A DNA stretch of 43,440 bases from Cytobacillus oceanisediminis 2691 (GCF_007678455.1 NZ_VEEP01000002.1:1-43440), one strand, 5' to 3'. Numbered from the stretch's first letter, positions 1 to 8,321 are shown. Numbers and translations: made by a program. Notes: generated by a model from the letters alone, not told the origin.

Positions 1-29
1 CCTGAGCCAGGATCAAACTCTCCAAGAAA
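1..29 (-). rRNA. rrs: 16S ribosomal RNA, 5' end only
   Basis: Read on the minus strand the first bases give GGAGAGTTTGATCCTGGCTC, the universally conserved 5' start of bacterial 16S rRNA (the 27F primer site). Only about 29 bases of the gene are inside the window; the body lies to the left. The mature 5' end is placed by analogy with Bacillus 16S. Synteny with ygxA-ygzB-perR suggests the counterpart of B. subtilis rrnD. Confidence 0.95.
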
Positions 30-172
30 GAGTTATGAGTTAGCTCATAAGTTAAAACGTTGGCTCATGTCTTCTATTAATAGAAGCATGATAATTTATT
101 GTTTGTTGACGCTTGTTTGTTTAGTTTTCAAAGAGCAAGTTAGTTAGCATGCCGCCCAGAAGCGACTTTACT
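30..172 (-). other. rRNA operon leader with boxA and hairpins
   Basis: This is the transcribed leader between promoter P2 and 16S. On the minus strand 137-123 reads TGCTCTTTGAAAACT, a typical Bacillus rRNA boxA for Nus-dependent antitermination. Two hairpins follow: CTTCTATTAATAGAAG near 70-85 and TATGAG-TTAG-CTCATA near 35-50. They probably form the 5' half of 16S processing structures. Boundaries are approximate. Confidence 0.75.
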
Positions 173-201
173 AATATACCATCAGGCATTTTTCCTGTCA
201 A
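173..201 (-). promoter_or_regulatory. rRNA promoter P2 (sigma-A)
   Basis: On the minus strand: -35 TTGACA (201-196), a 17-base spacer, then -10 TATATT (178-173). It is close to consensus and sits just upstream of the boxA leader. Confidence 0.85.
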
Positions 202-299
202 CACTTTCTTCTAAAAATGTTTTTCAGTGAAAAATACTTTTAAGTTGTAAACCGTCTGCCGCGAAAATGTTTTTGCTGTGTTCCGCAGCGACGGTTATT

Positions 300-328
300 A
301 ATATACCAAGTATTTTTTGAATGGTCAA
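300..328 (-). promoter_or_regulatory. rRNA promoter P1 (sigma-A)
   Basis: On the minus strand: -35 TTGACC (328-323), a 17-base spacer, then -10 TATATT (305-300). With P2 it makes the tandem promoter pair usual for Bacillus rRNA operons. Its -35 begins only 18 bases beyond the ygxA stop codon, so ygxA transcription may run into the rRNA operon. Confidence 0.8.
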
Positions 329-345
329 TAGGTTTTTTCGTTTTT

Positions 346-1221
346 TCAGGATAACTTTTCAGCAACCTTATAATATCTGTGATAAATACCCTGTCCTTTC
401 GTTTCTACGTTTACTACTTCAATGATTTTCTTATCAATCAAATACTCTACAAGGATTCCCAGGTCAACAGAATACGGTAAAAGTTCTGGATGGGACATCA
501 GGTCACTGAATGCCCAATACTCTTCACCTTCCATCACTTCCACTAAATGATGGCTCCCTACTTTTGTCCTTTTGTGGATCAGGAATTCGCTTGCCAGGAA
601 CAAGAGCTCAAGCCTTTTTTCTATTGTTTCTTCACTGCAAATTAACTCTTCGTATAACTTATAGATTTCTGGCTCGATCTGCTTCACTTGATGCCAGACG
701 GTCACTTCGGGATGAAAGCCATTCTCTATCACTGCAAGTCTTGCAAGATGATGCAATGAATGCACAACATAATTGTAGGCATCCAAATAGTTAAAGTTAT
801 CAAATAGCATCTTGCCATCTGAGTACCTTCTGATCAACTTGGCAAACTCAATTCCCATTTTTATTTTGCGTCCGAAAAACGGAAATTCTTTAAGTTCATG
901 TTTTAAATCAGCGATTTTTTCATTTCGATCAAAAATTATCTTCCCATTGTAAAGCCAATCAAAAATCTTTTTATTGCTGCCAGTTAGGAGCCAATCATTG
1001 ATCTGCTTTTCGGTTACAATATGCATGGCGGCTTTTTTATCCTGATAGGAATAATGTTTAACAAACACAGGTTCTTCATTTTCTTTCACTATAATAAGCA
1101 AAATGACATCAAATGTATCGGTCGCAGCGAGCGCTTTATGTCTCTTCTCCACCGCCACCACTCCTACGGTGTTAGGGTGGCTTGCACGTTCTTGATAAAT
1201 CGAACGAAGGATATCCTCCAT
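346..1221 (-). CDS. ygxA: Nucleotidyltransferase-like protein YgxA
   Basis: The 291-residue product matches B. subtilis YgxA, a protein encoded beside the rrnD operon and assigned to a nucleotidyltransferase-like family with a C-terminal winged-helix-like part. Its biochemical function is not established. The start is the ATG at 1221 (MEDILRSIYQ), preceded by GGAGGAGTTTATT; the longer frame to 1263 has no ribosome site. It lies immediately upstream of the rRNA promoters, as in B. subtilis. There are no membrane segments, so the protein is presumably cytosolic. No terminator is visible before the rRNA promoters. Confidence 0.85.
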   Translation of the reverse strand: MEDILRSIYQERASHPNTVGVVAVEKRHKALAATDTFDVILLIIVKENEEPVFVKHYSYQDKKAAMHIVTEKQINDWLLTGSNKKIFDWLYNGKIIFDRNEKIADLKHELKEFPFFGRKIKMGIEFAKLIRRYSDGKMLFDNFNYLDAYNYVVHSLHHLARLAVIENGFHPEVTVWHQVKQIEPEIYKLYEELICSEETIEKRLELLFLASEFLIHKRTKVGSHHLVEVMEGEEYWAFSDLMSHPELLPYSVDLGILVEYLIDKKIIEVVNVETKGQGIYHRYYKVAEKLS

Positions 1222-1378
1222 AATAAACTCCTCCATTTGTTTGTTAGCATATATGTTCGACAATTATATAAAATCTCCTGCATTTCATCTAGACAATTTT
1301 CGACATCGGTGTTTACTTTTTATGATTATCTTGCCGGAAATAGTATGATATAGTTAGATTTTAGGGAGGGAAACTTCA

Positions 1379-1723
1379 ATGGGTAAATATTCAAGTAAAA
1401 TAAATAAAATCCGCACCTTTGCGTTAAGTCTTATCTTCATTGGCTTCATCGTTATGTATGCGGGTATCTTCTTCCGCAGCTCATTTGTGGTCATGACAAT
1501 TTTTATGATCCTTGGATTGCTGTTTATTATTGCCAGCACGGTTGTCTATTTTTGGATTGGACTGTTATCGACAAAGACAGTTCAGGTAGTTTGCCCTAAT
1601 TGCGGGAAACAAACGAAAATGCTTGGCAGGGTGGATATTTGCATGTATTGCAACGAACCGTTAACTCTAGATGCCTCTCTGGAAGGCAAGGAGTTCGATG
1701 AACAATACAATCGAAAAAAATAA
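1379..1723 (+). CDS. ygzB: UPF0295 family membrane protein YgzB
   Basis: This 114-residue protein closely resembles B. subtilis YgzB. Two hydrophobic segments (about residues 15-35 and 40-62) are followed by a small zinc-ribbon-like tail with CPNCG and CMYC pairs and the conserved end [12 protein letters not shown]. The role is unknown; by sequence it is a small membrane protein with a cytosolic metal-binding tail. The start ATG follows TTAGGGAGGGAAACTTCA. It is divergent from ygxA and convergent with perR, with a shared terminator hairpin behind it. Confidence 0.9.
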   Translation: MGKYSSKINKIRTFALSLIFIGFIVMYAGIFFRSSFVVMTIFMILGLLFIIASTVVYFWIGLLSTKTVQVVCPNCGKQTKMLGRVDICMYCNEPLTLDASLEGKEFDEQYNRKK

Positions 1724-1725
1724 AA

Positions 1726-1758
1726 AGAGAACTCGGTTTTTTGCCGAGTTCTTTTTTT
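1726..1758. terminator. Terminator between ygzB and perR
   Basis: GAACTCGG and CCGAGTTC flank a short T-rich loop. A run of T follows on the plus strand, and A/T tracts on the other side allow leftward termination too. It separates the convergent ygzB and perR genes. Confidence 0.85.
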
Positions 1759-1845
1759 ATCCCACAATGCTTACATATGAAGCAGCAGAATCATGTACGC
1801 AGACAAAAAAAGAAAACTGATAGCTTATGCCATCAGCCGTAAGTA

Positions 1846-2283
1846 TTAATGGACTTCCTTTGCGGAACATTCCGGACAAGTTCCGTATATTTCCATTCTA
1901 TGGTGCCCAACATTAAAACCTGTTACATGGGAAGCTAAATGCTCTACTTCGTCAAGGCCAGGGTAATGGAAGTCAACGATTTTCCCGCATTGATCACAGA
2001 TGACGTGATAATGATGGGAAGTAACAAAGTCAAAACGACTGGAGGCATCCCCATATGTCAGTTCTTTGACCAATCCAACTTCACGGAATACTCTCAAATT
2101 GTTATAAACCGTCGCTACACTCATATTTGGAAATTTACCTTCAAGCGCTTTATAAATCTCGTCTGCTGTAGGGTGCGACATTGAGTTTATTAAATATTCG
2201 AGTATCGCATGACGTTGCGGAGTAATACGGACTCCTGTATCCTTCAAGGTATCCAGGGCTTCTTTTAAATGACTCTGTACCAC
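1846..2283 (-). CDS. perR: Peroxide-sensing Fur-family repressor PerR
   Basis: PerR represses peroxide-defence genes and is inactivated by metal-catalysed histidine oxidation. Taking the GTG at 2283 as start gives 145 residues, the B. subtilis PerR length, and puts the ligands at the same numbers: H37, D85, H91, H93, D104, plus structural Cys pairs C96/C99 and a C-terminal CPEC. The ribosome site GAGG lies 9 bases before that GTG; the in-frame ATG at 2289 is too close to it and the GTG at 2298 has none. The helix-turn-helix is about residues 52-70. An upstream PerR box implies autoregulation. Confidence 0.95.
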   Translation of the reverse strand: MVQSHLKEALDTLKDTGVRITPQRHAILEYLINSMSHPTADEIYKALEGKFPNMSVATVYNNLRVFREVGLVKELTYGDASSRFDFVTSHHYHVICDQCGKIVDFHYPGLDEVEHLASHVTGFNVGHHRMEIYGTCPECSAKEVH

Positions 2284-2321
2284 CGCCATGCACCTCACTT
2301 TTTCAGATTATAATTCTTATT

Positions 2322-2336
2322 TTATAATGTTTATAA
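2322..2336. promoter_or_regulatory. PerR box upstream of perR
   Basis: TTATAATGTTTATAA matches the PerR operator consensus (TTATAAT-N-ATTATAA) at 14 of 15 positions. A weaker second copy starts at 2308. Both lie 25-55 bases upstream of the perR start, as expected for an autoregulated perR gene. Confidence 0.75.
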
Positions 2337-2397
2337 TTAGTGTACTAATTTTATTCCTCTTTTGTCAATATTGCTACACCACAAACATTTACAACTC

Positions 2398-2949
2398 TCA
2401 ACCTTGATGCAAGGTTTGTTCTTTTGCTCCCAGGTGCATATTCACATATCTTGCGGCGACAAACAGGAAGTCGGATAGTCGGTTTAAATAGGACAGGACA
2501 AGCGGGTTAACCTCATCTCCCAGCTCAACAGCCTGGCGTTCCGCTCTTCTGGCAACCGTCCTTGCTACATGAAGCGCGGCACCTGCCTGGTGTCCCCCAG
2601 GAAGAATGAAGTTCGTCAACTGCGGAAGCGCTGCATCCCAATCATCGATTTTCTTCTCTAGTTCTTCTATATCCTTTGCTTCAAGTACCCATTTTACTTC
2701 TTTGCCAGGAGGAGTGGCCAGTTCAGCACCGACATGGAACAAAACTGTCTGGATCTTATGGAAGATTGCCTGCATTTCTTCTTTATCGTTAAAAAACTCT
2801 CCATTCAGGTAACTGAGTGCCAGGCCTATCATTGAATTTGTCTCATCACATGTCCCGTAAGCTTCAACACGCATATCATTTTTTGCTACCCTTGTTCCAT
2901 AAATAAGAGAGGTTGTTCCTTTGTCCCCTGTCTTAGTATAGATTTTCAT
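2398..2949 (-). CDS. yvqK: Cob(I)alamin adenosyltransferase, PduO type
   Basis: The 183-residue protein transfers the adenosyl group of ATP to corrinoid, giving adenosylcobalamin. PduO-family features seen: N-terminal KIYTKTGDKGTTSL for ATP binding, the AYGTCDETNS segment, and the C-terminal helix with RRAERQAVEL and NRLSDFLFVAARY. Length is typical of the single-domain YvqK group. It is 3 bases downstream of the dehydrogenase gene and so probably co-transcribed, though the two activities have no obvious link. No cobalamin riboswitch is seen upstream. Confidence 0.9.
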   Translation of the reverse strand: MKIYTKTGDKGTTSLIYGTRVAKNDMRVEAYGTCDETNSMIGLALSYLNGEFFNDKEEMQAIFHKIQTVLFHVGAELATPPGKEVKWVLEAKDIEELEKKIDDWDAALPQLTNFILPGGHQAGAALHVARTVARRAERQAVELGDEVNPLVLSYLNRLSDFLFVAARYVNMHLGAKEQTLHQG

Positions 2950-2952
2950 TAA

Positions 2953-3903
2953 TCAGTACCCCCTGTCCATGTCGATTACATTGATAAACTCTGTGGCTTT
3001 ATTAAGATATGTATGAAGATTTTGTTTGAAAATTTCAAAGGACCTTGGCAAATAATTTTTGGTCAAGCTTGAAATATGAGGAGTTACGGTTACATTGTCC
3101 ATTGTCCAGAATGGATGACTTTCCTTCAAAGGTTCTTCATAGAAAACATCCAGATAAGCATGCGCGATCTTATTTTCCTGAAGTGCGGCCAATAACACCT
3201 CATCTTGGACCAAGTCACCACGGCCAATATTGATAAACACAGCTGTGTCTTTCATTAAGACAAAATCGTTCAAGTCGAGGAAATGCTTCGTTTCTTGCGT
3301 ACTTGGCAATACCGAAACAATGAAATCCGCTTTAGGCAAAGCTTCCCTGAAGTTTTCCATCGTATAGTTTTCGTCTGTCCAGTCGGCTTGGCGGCCGCTC
3401 CGATTCACACCAATCGTTTGCATATTAAAAGCTTTTGCCAAACGGGCCACTTCTCCCCCAATCGCCCCTATACCTAGAATGAGCAATGTCTTGCCGTACA
3501 ATTCTCCCATTGGCAATTTACGTTCCCAAGTTTTGCTTTGTTCATTTGACCATAACGACTTCATTTGTTTAACATGCTGCAGCATCATGCCGACGGTAAA
3601 CTCAGCCATCGGAATTTTATGGATCCCCCGCACATTTGTAACAAGGATTCCGCGTTTTTTACACGCTTCAAATGGCATTTTATCCAGACCGGCAGACATG
3701 ACCATAATCCATTTGAGCTTGTCTGCTTTGCCAATCAGCTCTTCCGTCAAATCTTCACCATAGGTAAGGAATATCTCTGCATCCAAAAATAAATCTTCCT
3801 TGATTCCTTTATGGAATTCGAAGCTCACCTGAGGGAATTCCTTTTTCACCTCTTCCTGCAATCGTTCAGCCGGAAGAATCGAGGAGTAAATATTCATTTT
3901 CAC
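2953..3903 (-). CDS. D-2-hydroxyacid dehydrogenase family protein
   Basis: This NAD(P)-dependent oxidoreductase of the D-isomer-specific 2-hydroxyacid dehydrogenase family (316 residues) has the dinucleotide motif GIGAIGGEVA near residue 143. Catalytic residues are recognisable as Arg in INIGRGD, Glu in YEEPL and His in VTPHISS. The substrate cannot be named; glyoxylate/hydroxypyruvate reductases and phosphoglycerate-dehydrogenase-like enzymes share these motifs. The start is either the GTG at 3903 or the ATG two codons in; the GAAGGGTTGG stretch could serve both. It is the first gene of a two-gene unit with the adenosyltransferase. Confidence 0.85.
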   Translation of the reverse strand: MKMNIYSSILPAERLQEEVKKEFPQVSFEFHKGIKEDLFLDAEIFLTYGEDLTEELIGKADKLKWIMVMSAGLDKMPFEACKKRGILVTNVRGIHKIPMAEFTVGMMLQHVKQMKSLWSNEQSKTWERKLPMGELYGKTLLILGIGAIGGEVARLAKAFNMQTIGVNRSGRQADWTDENYTMENFREALPKADFIVSVLPSTQETKHFLDLNDFVLMKDTAVFINIGRGDLVQDEVLLAALQENKIAHAYLDVFYEEPLKESHPFWTMDNVTVTPHISSLTKNYLPRSFEIFKQNLHTYLNKATEFINVIDMDRGY

Positions 3904-4033
3904 CCAACCCTTCGTTCTAGTTTCGTACTATTAATTGTATTAATTTTCACTTAATTAAACAACTTCCAAGCCTGAAAAATGAAAAGCCGGCGCTACATTT
4001 CGAAGAATGGGAATTCGAACCTGTTTTCCCCAT

Positions 4034-4060
4034 AAAAAAGGCGGGCTATTTAAGCCCGCT
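4034..4060 (-). terminator. Terminator of the TetR-family gene
   Basis: On the minus strand AGCGGGCT-TAAAT-AGCCCGC is followed by TTTTTT. It lies between the TetR gene and the dehydrogenase gene, so these two are separate transcripts. Confidence 0.85.
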
Positions 4061-4155
4061 AAAGTGTTTGAGGAGGTATGCCCTAATACAATGATATTCA
4101 GTTACAGCTGAAATGAATGGACAGTAGCCTGTATTGATAAAAATAGGCGGAAAAA

Positions 4156-5022
4156 TTATCCCTTTAGATGATATTTTTTTGCGATAGCTTCACGATAGAA
4201 ATCAAGCGATGGCTCGTCATTGAGGTTTGACAGCATTCCCTGGATTACCGGGATTCGGGGTGCATCTCTTTCGATCTCACTCTCGAGGACATCCAGTGTG
4301 ATTAGCAAGTCATCTCTATTTTGAAGATCAGCAACTGCTTCTTTCATTTTAGTGATGACCTTTTTAATGTCCTTGCTATCTGTCAGGAAGTATGCCTTGG
4401 TCTTTGTTATCAACTCATCGATTTTTTCTTTTGTTGCCAGTGGCTCCTCTCCCTGCAGTCCATCAACCAATGAATCCACTCTTCTTAGAATGTATCCCAC
4501 TAATTCATCAATCTTGAATCCTTCAGGATTGAATAGAAGCAACTTTATATAAGAATTAAAAAATCCCTCGAGCATTAGCGCCATATCCCATAAATGCGCT
4601 TCAGCACTTTTACCGTAGATTGCCCGCAGGCTGCCTTGATAAAACATTTGTGCTTCGTAATACTTGCGGATCATCAATTCCTTTACCTCTTCATTCAAGG
4701 GAATTGCCTGTTCTCTGGATTGCATGATGATGAATTCCTTATGCTCGAGCATGGTATTGAATAATGCTGTCAACTGCAAAGCAAACTTTTCCCTGGGCGG
4801 CAGATTATCATTTTCAAACCCTTCAAGTTTCTTCTGGATATAATCAAAATAATATTCAAGAATTGCGATCAATAAAGCTTCTTTGGATTTGAAATAAAGA
4901 TAAAAAGCGCCCTTGGAAATTCCGCTTTCCGTGACGATCTCCTGGATTGAGGTAGAAGCGAACCCTTTCGTCGCATAAAGCTTAATCGCTGCTTCGATGA
5001 TTGCTTTTTCTTTTTCCTTCAT
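4156..5022 (-). CDS. TetR/AcrR-family transcriptional regulator
   Basis: The N-terminus (AIIEAAIKLYATKGFASTSI ... ISKGAFYLYFKSKEALL) is a classic TetR DNA-binding domain. The protein is 288 residues, well above the usual 190-220; the extra C-terminal 70-80 residues look helical and charged. The start ATG at 5022 is chosen because GGGGAGG lies 8 bases upstream. The ligand and target are unknown. A TGAC...GTCA inverted repeat at 5053-5066, between the AT-rich promoter area and the start, may be its own operator. Divergent or exporter neighbours that would give a clue are absent. Confidence 0.85.
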   Translation of the reverse strand: MKEKEKAIIEAAIKLYATKGFASTSIQEIVTESGISKGAFYLYFKSKEALLIAILEYYFDYIQKKLEGFENDNLPPREKFALQLTALFNTMLEHKEFIIMQSREQAIPLNEEVKELMIRKYYEAQMFYQGSLRAIYGKSAEAHLWDMALMLEGFFNSYIKLLLFNPEGFKIDELVGYILRRVDSLVDGLQGEEPLATKEKIDELITKTKAYFLTDSKDIKKVITKMKEAVADLQNRDDLLITLDVLESEIERDAPRIPVIQGMLSNLNDEPSLDFYREAIAKKYHLKG

Positions 5023-5115
5023 CTTTATTGCCTCCCCAATATAAACATCGATTGACTGACTGGTCATGGTAATAATTATACACCCTATTATAACTTATAA
5101 CCGGCATCAAAACAG

Positions 5116-5143
5116 CAATAAAGACAGCCGTTTCTGGCTGTCT
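5116..5143 (-). terminator. Probable terminator of bcp
   Basis: AGACAGCC-6-GGCTGTCT hairpin 7 bases past the bcp stop. On the minus strand it is followed by the short tract TTTATT, so it is a moderately convincing terminator. Confidence 0.6.
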
Positions 5144-5149
5144 CCATGT

Positions 5150-5617
5150 TTACAGGTTTTCTTTAATGAATTCAAGCGCCTCTTCCACATGGCCCTTTAC
5201 TTTAACTTTTCTCCACTCTTTGGCAAGATTGCCGTCCTTATCAATGATGAATGTAGACCTTTCGATGCCCATGTATTCTTTGCCAAAGTTTTTCTTCAGC
5301 TGCCAGACGCCATAATCCTCAGCTGCTTTATGGTCTTCATCCGCAAGAAGAAGGAAAGGCAATCCATGCTTTTCAATGAATTTTTCATGCCGGTTAATCG
5401 GATCTGGGCTCACCCCAAGAATGACAGCATTTAACCCCTCGAAGCTTTCATGATGATCCCGGAAATCACATGCTTCTGTTGTGCAGCCGGGTGTCATATC
5501 TTTCGGGTAAAAATAAAGCACCACATTCTTCCCTTCAAAATCGGAAAGTTTTACAGTTTCTCCATTGCTTGCCGGCAGCTCAAACGCCGGTGCTTTTTCA
5601 CCTATAGCCAGTGCCAT
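5150..5617 (-). CDS. bcp: Thiol peroxidase of the Bcp/PrxQ family
   Basis: This 155-residue peroxiredoxin reduces hydrogen peroxide and organic peroxides using thioredoxin. The active site reads YFYPKDMTPGCTTEACDFRD, giving peroxidatic Cys45 and resolving Cys50, the atypical 2-Cys arrangement of PrxQ. It is the counterpart of B. subtilis ygaF. The start at 5617 (MALAIGEKAPAF) has GGAGGG 7 bases upstream; the longer frame to 5680 is unsupported. It lies 77 bases downstream of the channel gene on the same strand. No PerR box was found in front of it. Confidence 0.93.
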   Translation of the reverse strand: MALAIGEKAPAFELPASNGETVKLSDFEGKNVVLYFYPKDMTPGCTTEACDFRDHHESFEGLNAVILGVSPDPINRHEKFIEKHGLPFLLLADEDHKAAEDYGVWQLKKNFGKEYMGIERSTFIIDKDGNLAKEWRKVKVKGHVEEALEFIKENL

Positions 5618-5694
5618 TATGTATCCCTCCAAAATTTGATCTATTAACATTAGCCTATCTAATTTCGGGTTGGAATACAAATCAAAGGAACACT

Positions 5695-6102
5695 TCAGGA
5701 CCGTTTTTGATCAAACATGGCCCTTGTTACAAACGCTGCAGGAATCGTATAACCAATCAGCGCCTCCAAAACAGCGATCGCCCTCCCGACCCCGACTGGA
5801 GCAATATCCCCATATCCTACAGAAAACAGAGTAATGGCACTGAAGTACATACTCGTTGACATCCTCTCATACGACGAAGTGCTTGGCCGCATGCTCTCAT
5901 CGGATAGTACCCAGATTCCTTTCAAATCAAGCAAATAATACAATAATCCAAAGCCAGCCATCACCGTCCCATAAATCAGCGCAAGTGTGACAAAGTTTTC
6001 GAACGAGACCTGCTTGCCTTTAATTTTATGAGGAATGAATAATGTCCGCAAACTCAAAAATATAGCTAAAACAATCAAAAAAATTGAAATGTAAAATTGC
6101 AT
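5695..6102 (-). CDS. Small potassium channel-like membrane protein
   Basis: The 135-residue protein has three hydrophobic segments (about residues 2-20, 36-58 and 104-122). Before the last lies a pore loop with TLFSVGYGDIAP, matching the K+ selectivity filter (consensus TVGYGD with Ser for Thr). It belongs to the Ion_trans_2 type and would act as a tetramer in the membrane. There is no RCK/TrkA nucleotide-binding domain, so gating is unknown. The start ATG at 6102 is preceded by GAGG at 7 bases; a TTG two codons earlier is less likely. The 53-bp array lies upstream, beyond a terminator. Confidence 0.8.
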   Translation of the reverse strand: MQFYISIFLIVLAIFLSLRTLFIPHKIKGKQVSFENFVTLALIYGTVMAGFGLLYYLLDLKGIWVLSDESMRPSTSSYERMSTSMYFSAITLFSVGYGDIAPVGVGRAIAVLEALIGYTIPAAFVTRAMFDQKRS

Positions 6103-6235
6103 TTTCAAGCCTCATTTCATGCCTCTCTCCCTTCACTATACGCTGGCGAAAATAGGAGTATGACAGCAAGTACACTCTGATGAGATCCATGCTTCTGACT
6201 ATTTTCGGCATTTCAAGTCAGGACCTGTCTGAAAT

Positions 6236-6277
6236 AATAAAAAAGACCGCAGCAAGGTTAATGCTGCAGTACTGTCT
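6236..6277 (-). terminator. Terminator at the left edge of the 53-bp array
   Basis: On the minus strand AGAC...GCAGC-loop-GCTGC..GTCT is followed by TTTTTT. It is the first U-tract terminator seen downstream of the ABC-2 operon, so it probably ends a transcript that has crossed the repeat array. Confidence 0.75.
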
Positions 6278-6290
6278 TTAAGGAATGAGA

Positions 6291-7522
6291 CCCTTATGGA
6301 GCTGCTTTGGACTTTATAAGGGTATCTTTCTCCTGGAATGGTACCCTTATGGAGCTGTTTTGGGCTTCATAAGGGTATCTTTCTTCTGTAATAGTACCCT
6401 TATGGAGCTGTTTTGGGATTCATAAGGGTATCTTTCTCCTATAATAGTACCCTTATGGAGCTGGTTTGGACTTTATAAGGGTATCTTTCTCCTGTAATAG
6501 TACCCTTATGGAGCTGGTTTGGACTTTATAAGGGTATCTTTCTCCTGTAATAGTACCCTTATGGAGCTGGTTAGGGCTTCATAAGGGCATCTTTCTCCTG
6601 GAATGGTACCCTTATGGAGCTGATTTGTGCCTCATAAGGGGATCTTTCTCCCGTAATAGTACCCTTATGGAGCTGATTTGGACTTCATAAGGGCACCTTT
6701 CTCCTGGAATGGTACCCTTATGGAGCTGCTTCGGACTTCATAAGGGTATCTTTCTCCTGGAATGGTACCCTTATAGAGCTGATTTTCACTGCATAAGGGT
6801 ATCTTTCTTCAGTAATAGTGCCCTTATGGAGCTGATTTGGCCTTATAAGGGTATCTTTCTCCCGTAATAGTACCCTTATGGAGCTGGTTAGGGCTTCATA
6901 AGGGCATCTTTCTCCTGGAATGGTACCCTTATGGAGCTGATTTGTGCCTCATAAGGGGATCTTTCTCCCGTAATAGTACCCTTATGGAGCTGATTTGGAC
7001 TTCATAAGGGCACCTTTCTCCTGGAATGGTACCCTTATGGAGCTGCTTCGGACTTCATAAGGGTATCTTTCTCCTGGAATGGTACCCTTATAGAGCTGAT
7101 TTTCACTGCATAAGGGTATCTTTCTTCAGTAATAGTGCCCTTATGGAGCTGCTTTGGCCTTATAAGGGTATCTTTCTTCAGTAATAGTGCCCTTATGGAG
7201 CTGCTTTGGCCTTATAAGGGTATCTTTCTCCCGTAATGATACCCTTATAGAGCTGCTTTGGACTTCATAAGAGCACCTTTCTCCTATAATTGTACCCTTA
7301 TGGAGCTGTTTAGGGCCTCATAAGGGTATCTTTATCCTGTAATAGTACCCTTATAGAGCTGCTTTGTGCCCCATAAGGGTATCTTTTTCCAGTAATAGTA
7401 CCCTTATGGAGCTGCTTTGTGCCTCATAAGGGCACCTTCCTCAATCAGCAGTACCCATATCAAGCTGTTTTGGACTCTAAAAGGGCATCTTTCCCCAGCA
7501 ACGATTCCCTCATGGTGCTGAA
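6291..7522. repeat. Tandem array of ~23 palindromic 53-bp repeats (array A)
   Basis: Units begin with CCCTTAT at 6291, 6344, 6397, 6450, 6503, 6556, 6609, 6662, 6715, 6768, 6821, 6873, 6926, 6979, 7032, 7085, 7138, 7190, 7242, 7295, 7348, 7401 and 7454 (degenerate), plus a partial unit at 7507. The period is 53 bp, with three units of 52. Each unit has CCCTTATG, a 16-base linker with GAGCTG, CATAAGGG, then TATCTTTCTCC and about 8 more bases ending GTA. The arms form a stem of 8-11 bp. The period is not a multiple of 3 and there are no unique spacers, so it is neither a protein repeat nor a CRISPR. Confidence 0.95.
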
Positions 7523-7532
7523 ATAATTAAAG

Positions 7533-8318
7533 TCAGTTCCCAGCACCACGGTATCTTTTAACGCCTTCATTCCAAATGAACACTGACAGGCTGAAAAAGG
7601 CGAGCCCGATTACTGGTGTCAAAAATGAATAACCATACCACTCATCTCGTCCGAGGAAATAGGCAGCGGGATAGACTCCGACGAAGGCGAATGGCAAAAT
7701 CCATGTCAGGACAAACCGGATTGCCTTGTTATAGATATCAACAGGATAGCGGCCGTAGTTCCCGATATTGTACATCATCGGCATGATGGATGTGCGGGCA
7801 TCTGCCCAGAAGCTTATGCAGGCGATCATCACGAAAATGCCGGCATAAACAAGAACACCGCCCAGGACAAATAAAACAAATAAGAATGGATCAGACCAGC
7901 TTACCTCAAGGCCAAGCCGGCTTCCGGCATAAAACATGACAGCTAGGCCAGTGATGGCTCCGAACAATGATTCCAGTTCCATCCGTTCAAGGATGATTTG
8001 GAACAGGCTGTGGATCGGCCTTGTCAGGATCCGGTCAAGTTCCCCTTTTACTATATAACGTTCATTGAAATCCCAAATATTGAAGAAGGAAGAAAAAAGT
8101 GCGTAAGGCACAAGGAAAAACCCGTATATAAAGATGATTTCATCCCGGCTCCAGCCGTTCAGGAATTCGGTATGATCGAATACCACGAGGATAAATATCA
8201 GATTGACCGCCTGGAACAATAAATCCGAAAATATTTCAACGACCAGATCTGCCCGGTATTCGAGCCTTGTTTTCATATACTGGGCGACATACTGAAAAAA
8301 CATGCTAACGTAAAACAC
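7533..8318 (-). CDS. ABC-2 family transporter permease (second subunit)
   Basis: This 261-residue protein has about six hydrophobic segments and the look of the ABC-2/DUF990 permeases that pair with a second permease and an ATPase. Conserved-looking features include RADLVVEIFSDLLFQ early and GELDRILTRPI after the first pair of helices. It starts with GTG at 8318, preceded by GGGAGGGTGACAA, overlapping the end of the previous gene's ribosome region; the gap to that gene is 3 bases. It is the last gene of the three-gene exporter operon. The substrate cannot be inferred. Confidence 0.85.
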   Translation of the reverse strand: MFYVSMFFQYVAQYMKTRLEYRADLVVEIFSDLLFQAVNLIFILVVFDHTEFLNGWSRDEIIFIYGFFLVPYALFSSFFNIWDFNERYIVKGELDRILTRPIHSLFQIILERMELESLFGAITGLAVMFYAGSRLGLEVSWSDPFLFVLFVLGGVLVYAGIFVMIACISFWADARTSIMPMMYNIGNYGRYPVDIYNKAIRFVLTWILPFAFVGVYPAAYFLGRDEWYGYSFLTPVIGLAFFSLSVFIWNEGVKRYRGAGN

Positions 8319-8321
8319 TTG

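Noticed and set aside
4064-4155. A small gene after the TetR terminator (AGGAGGT ATG at 4071-4080)
   Set aside because: The plus-strand GAGGAGGTATGCCC has a ribosome-like site, but it is directly next to ATG and the frame stops after three codons.
6291-7522. Array A as a CRISPR array
   Set aside because: Units are near-identical throughout with no unique spacers; the period is a plain 53-bp tandem repeat, and there are no cas genes in the window.
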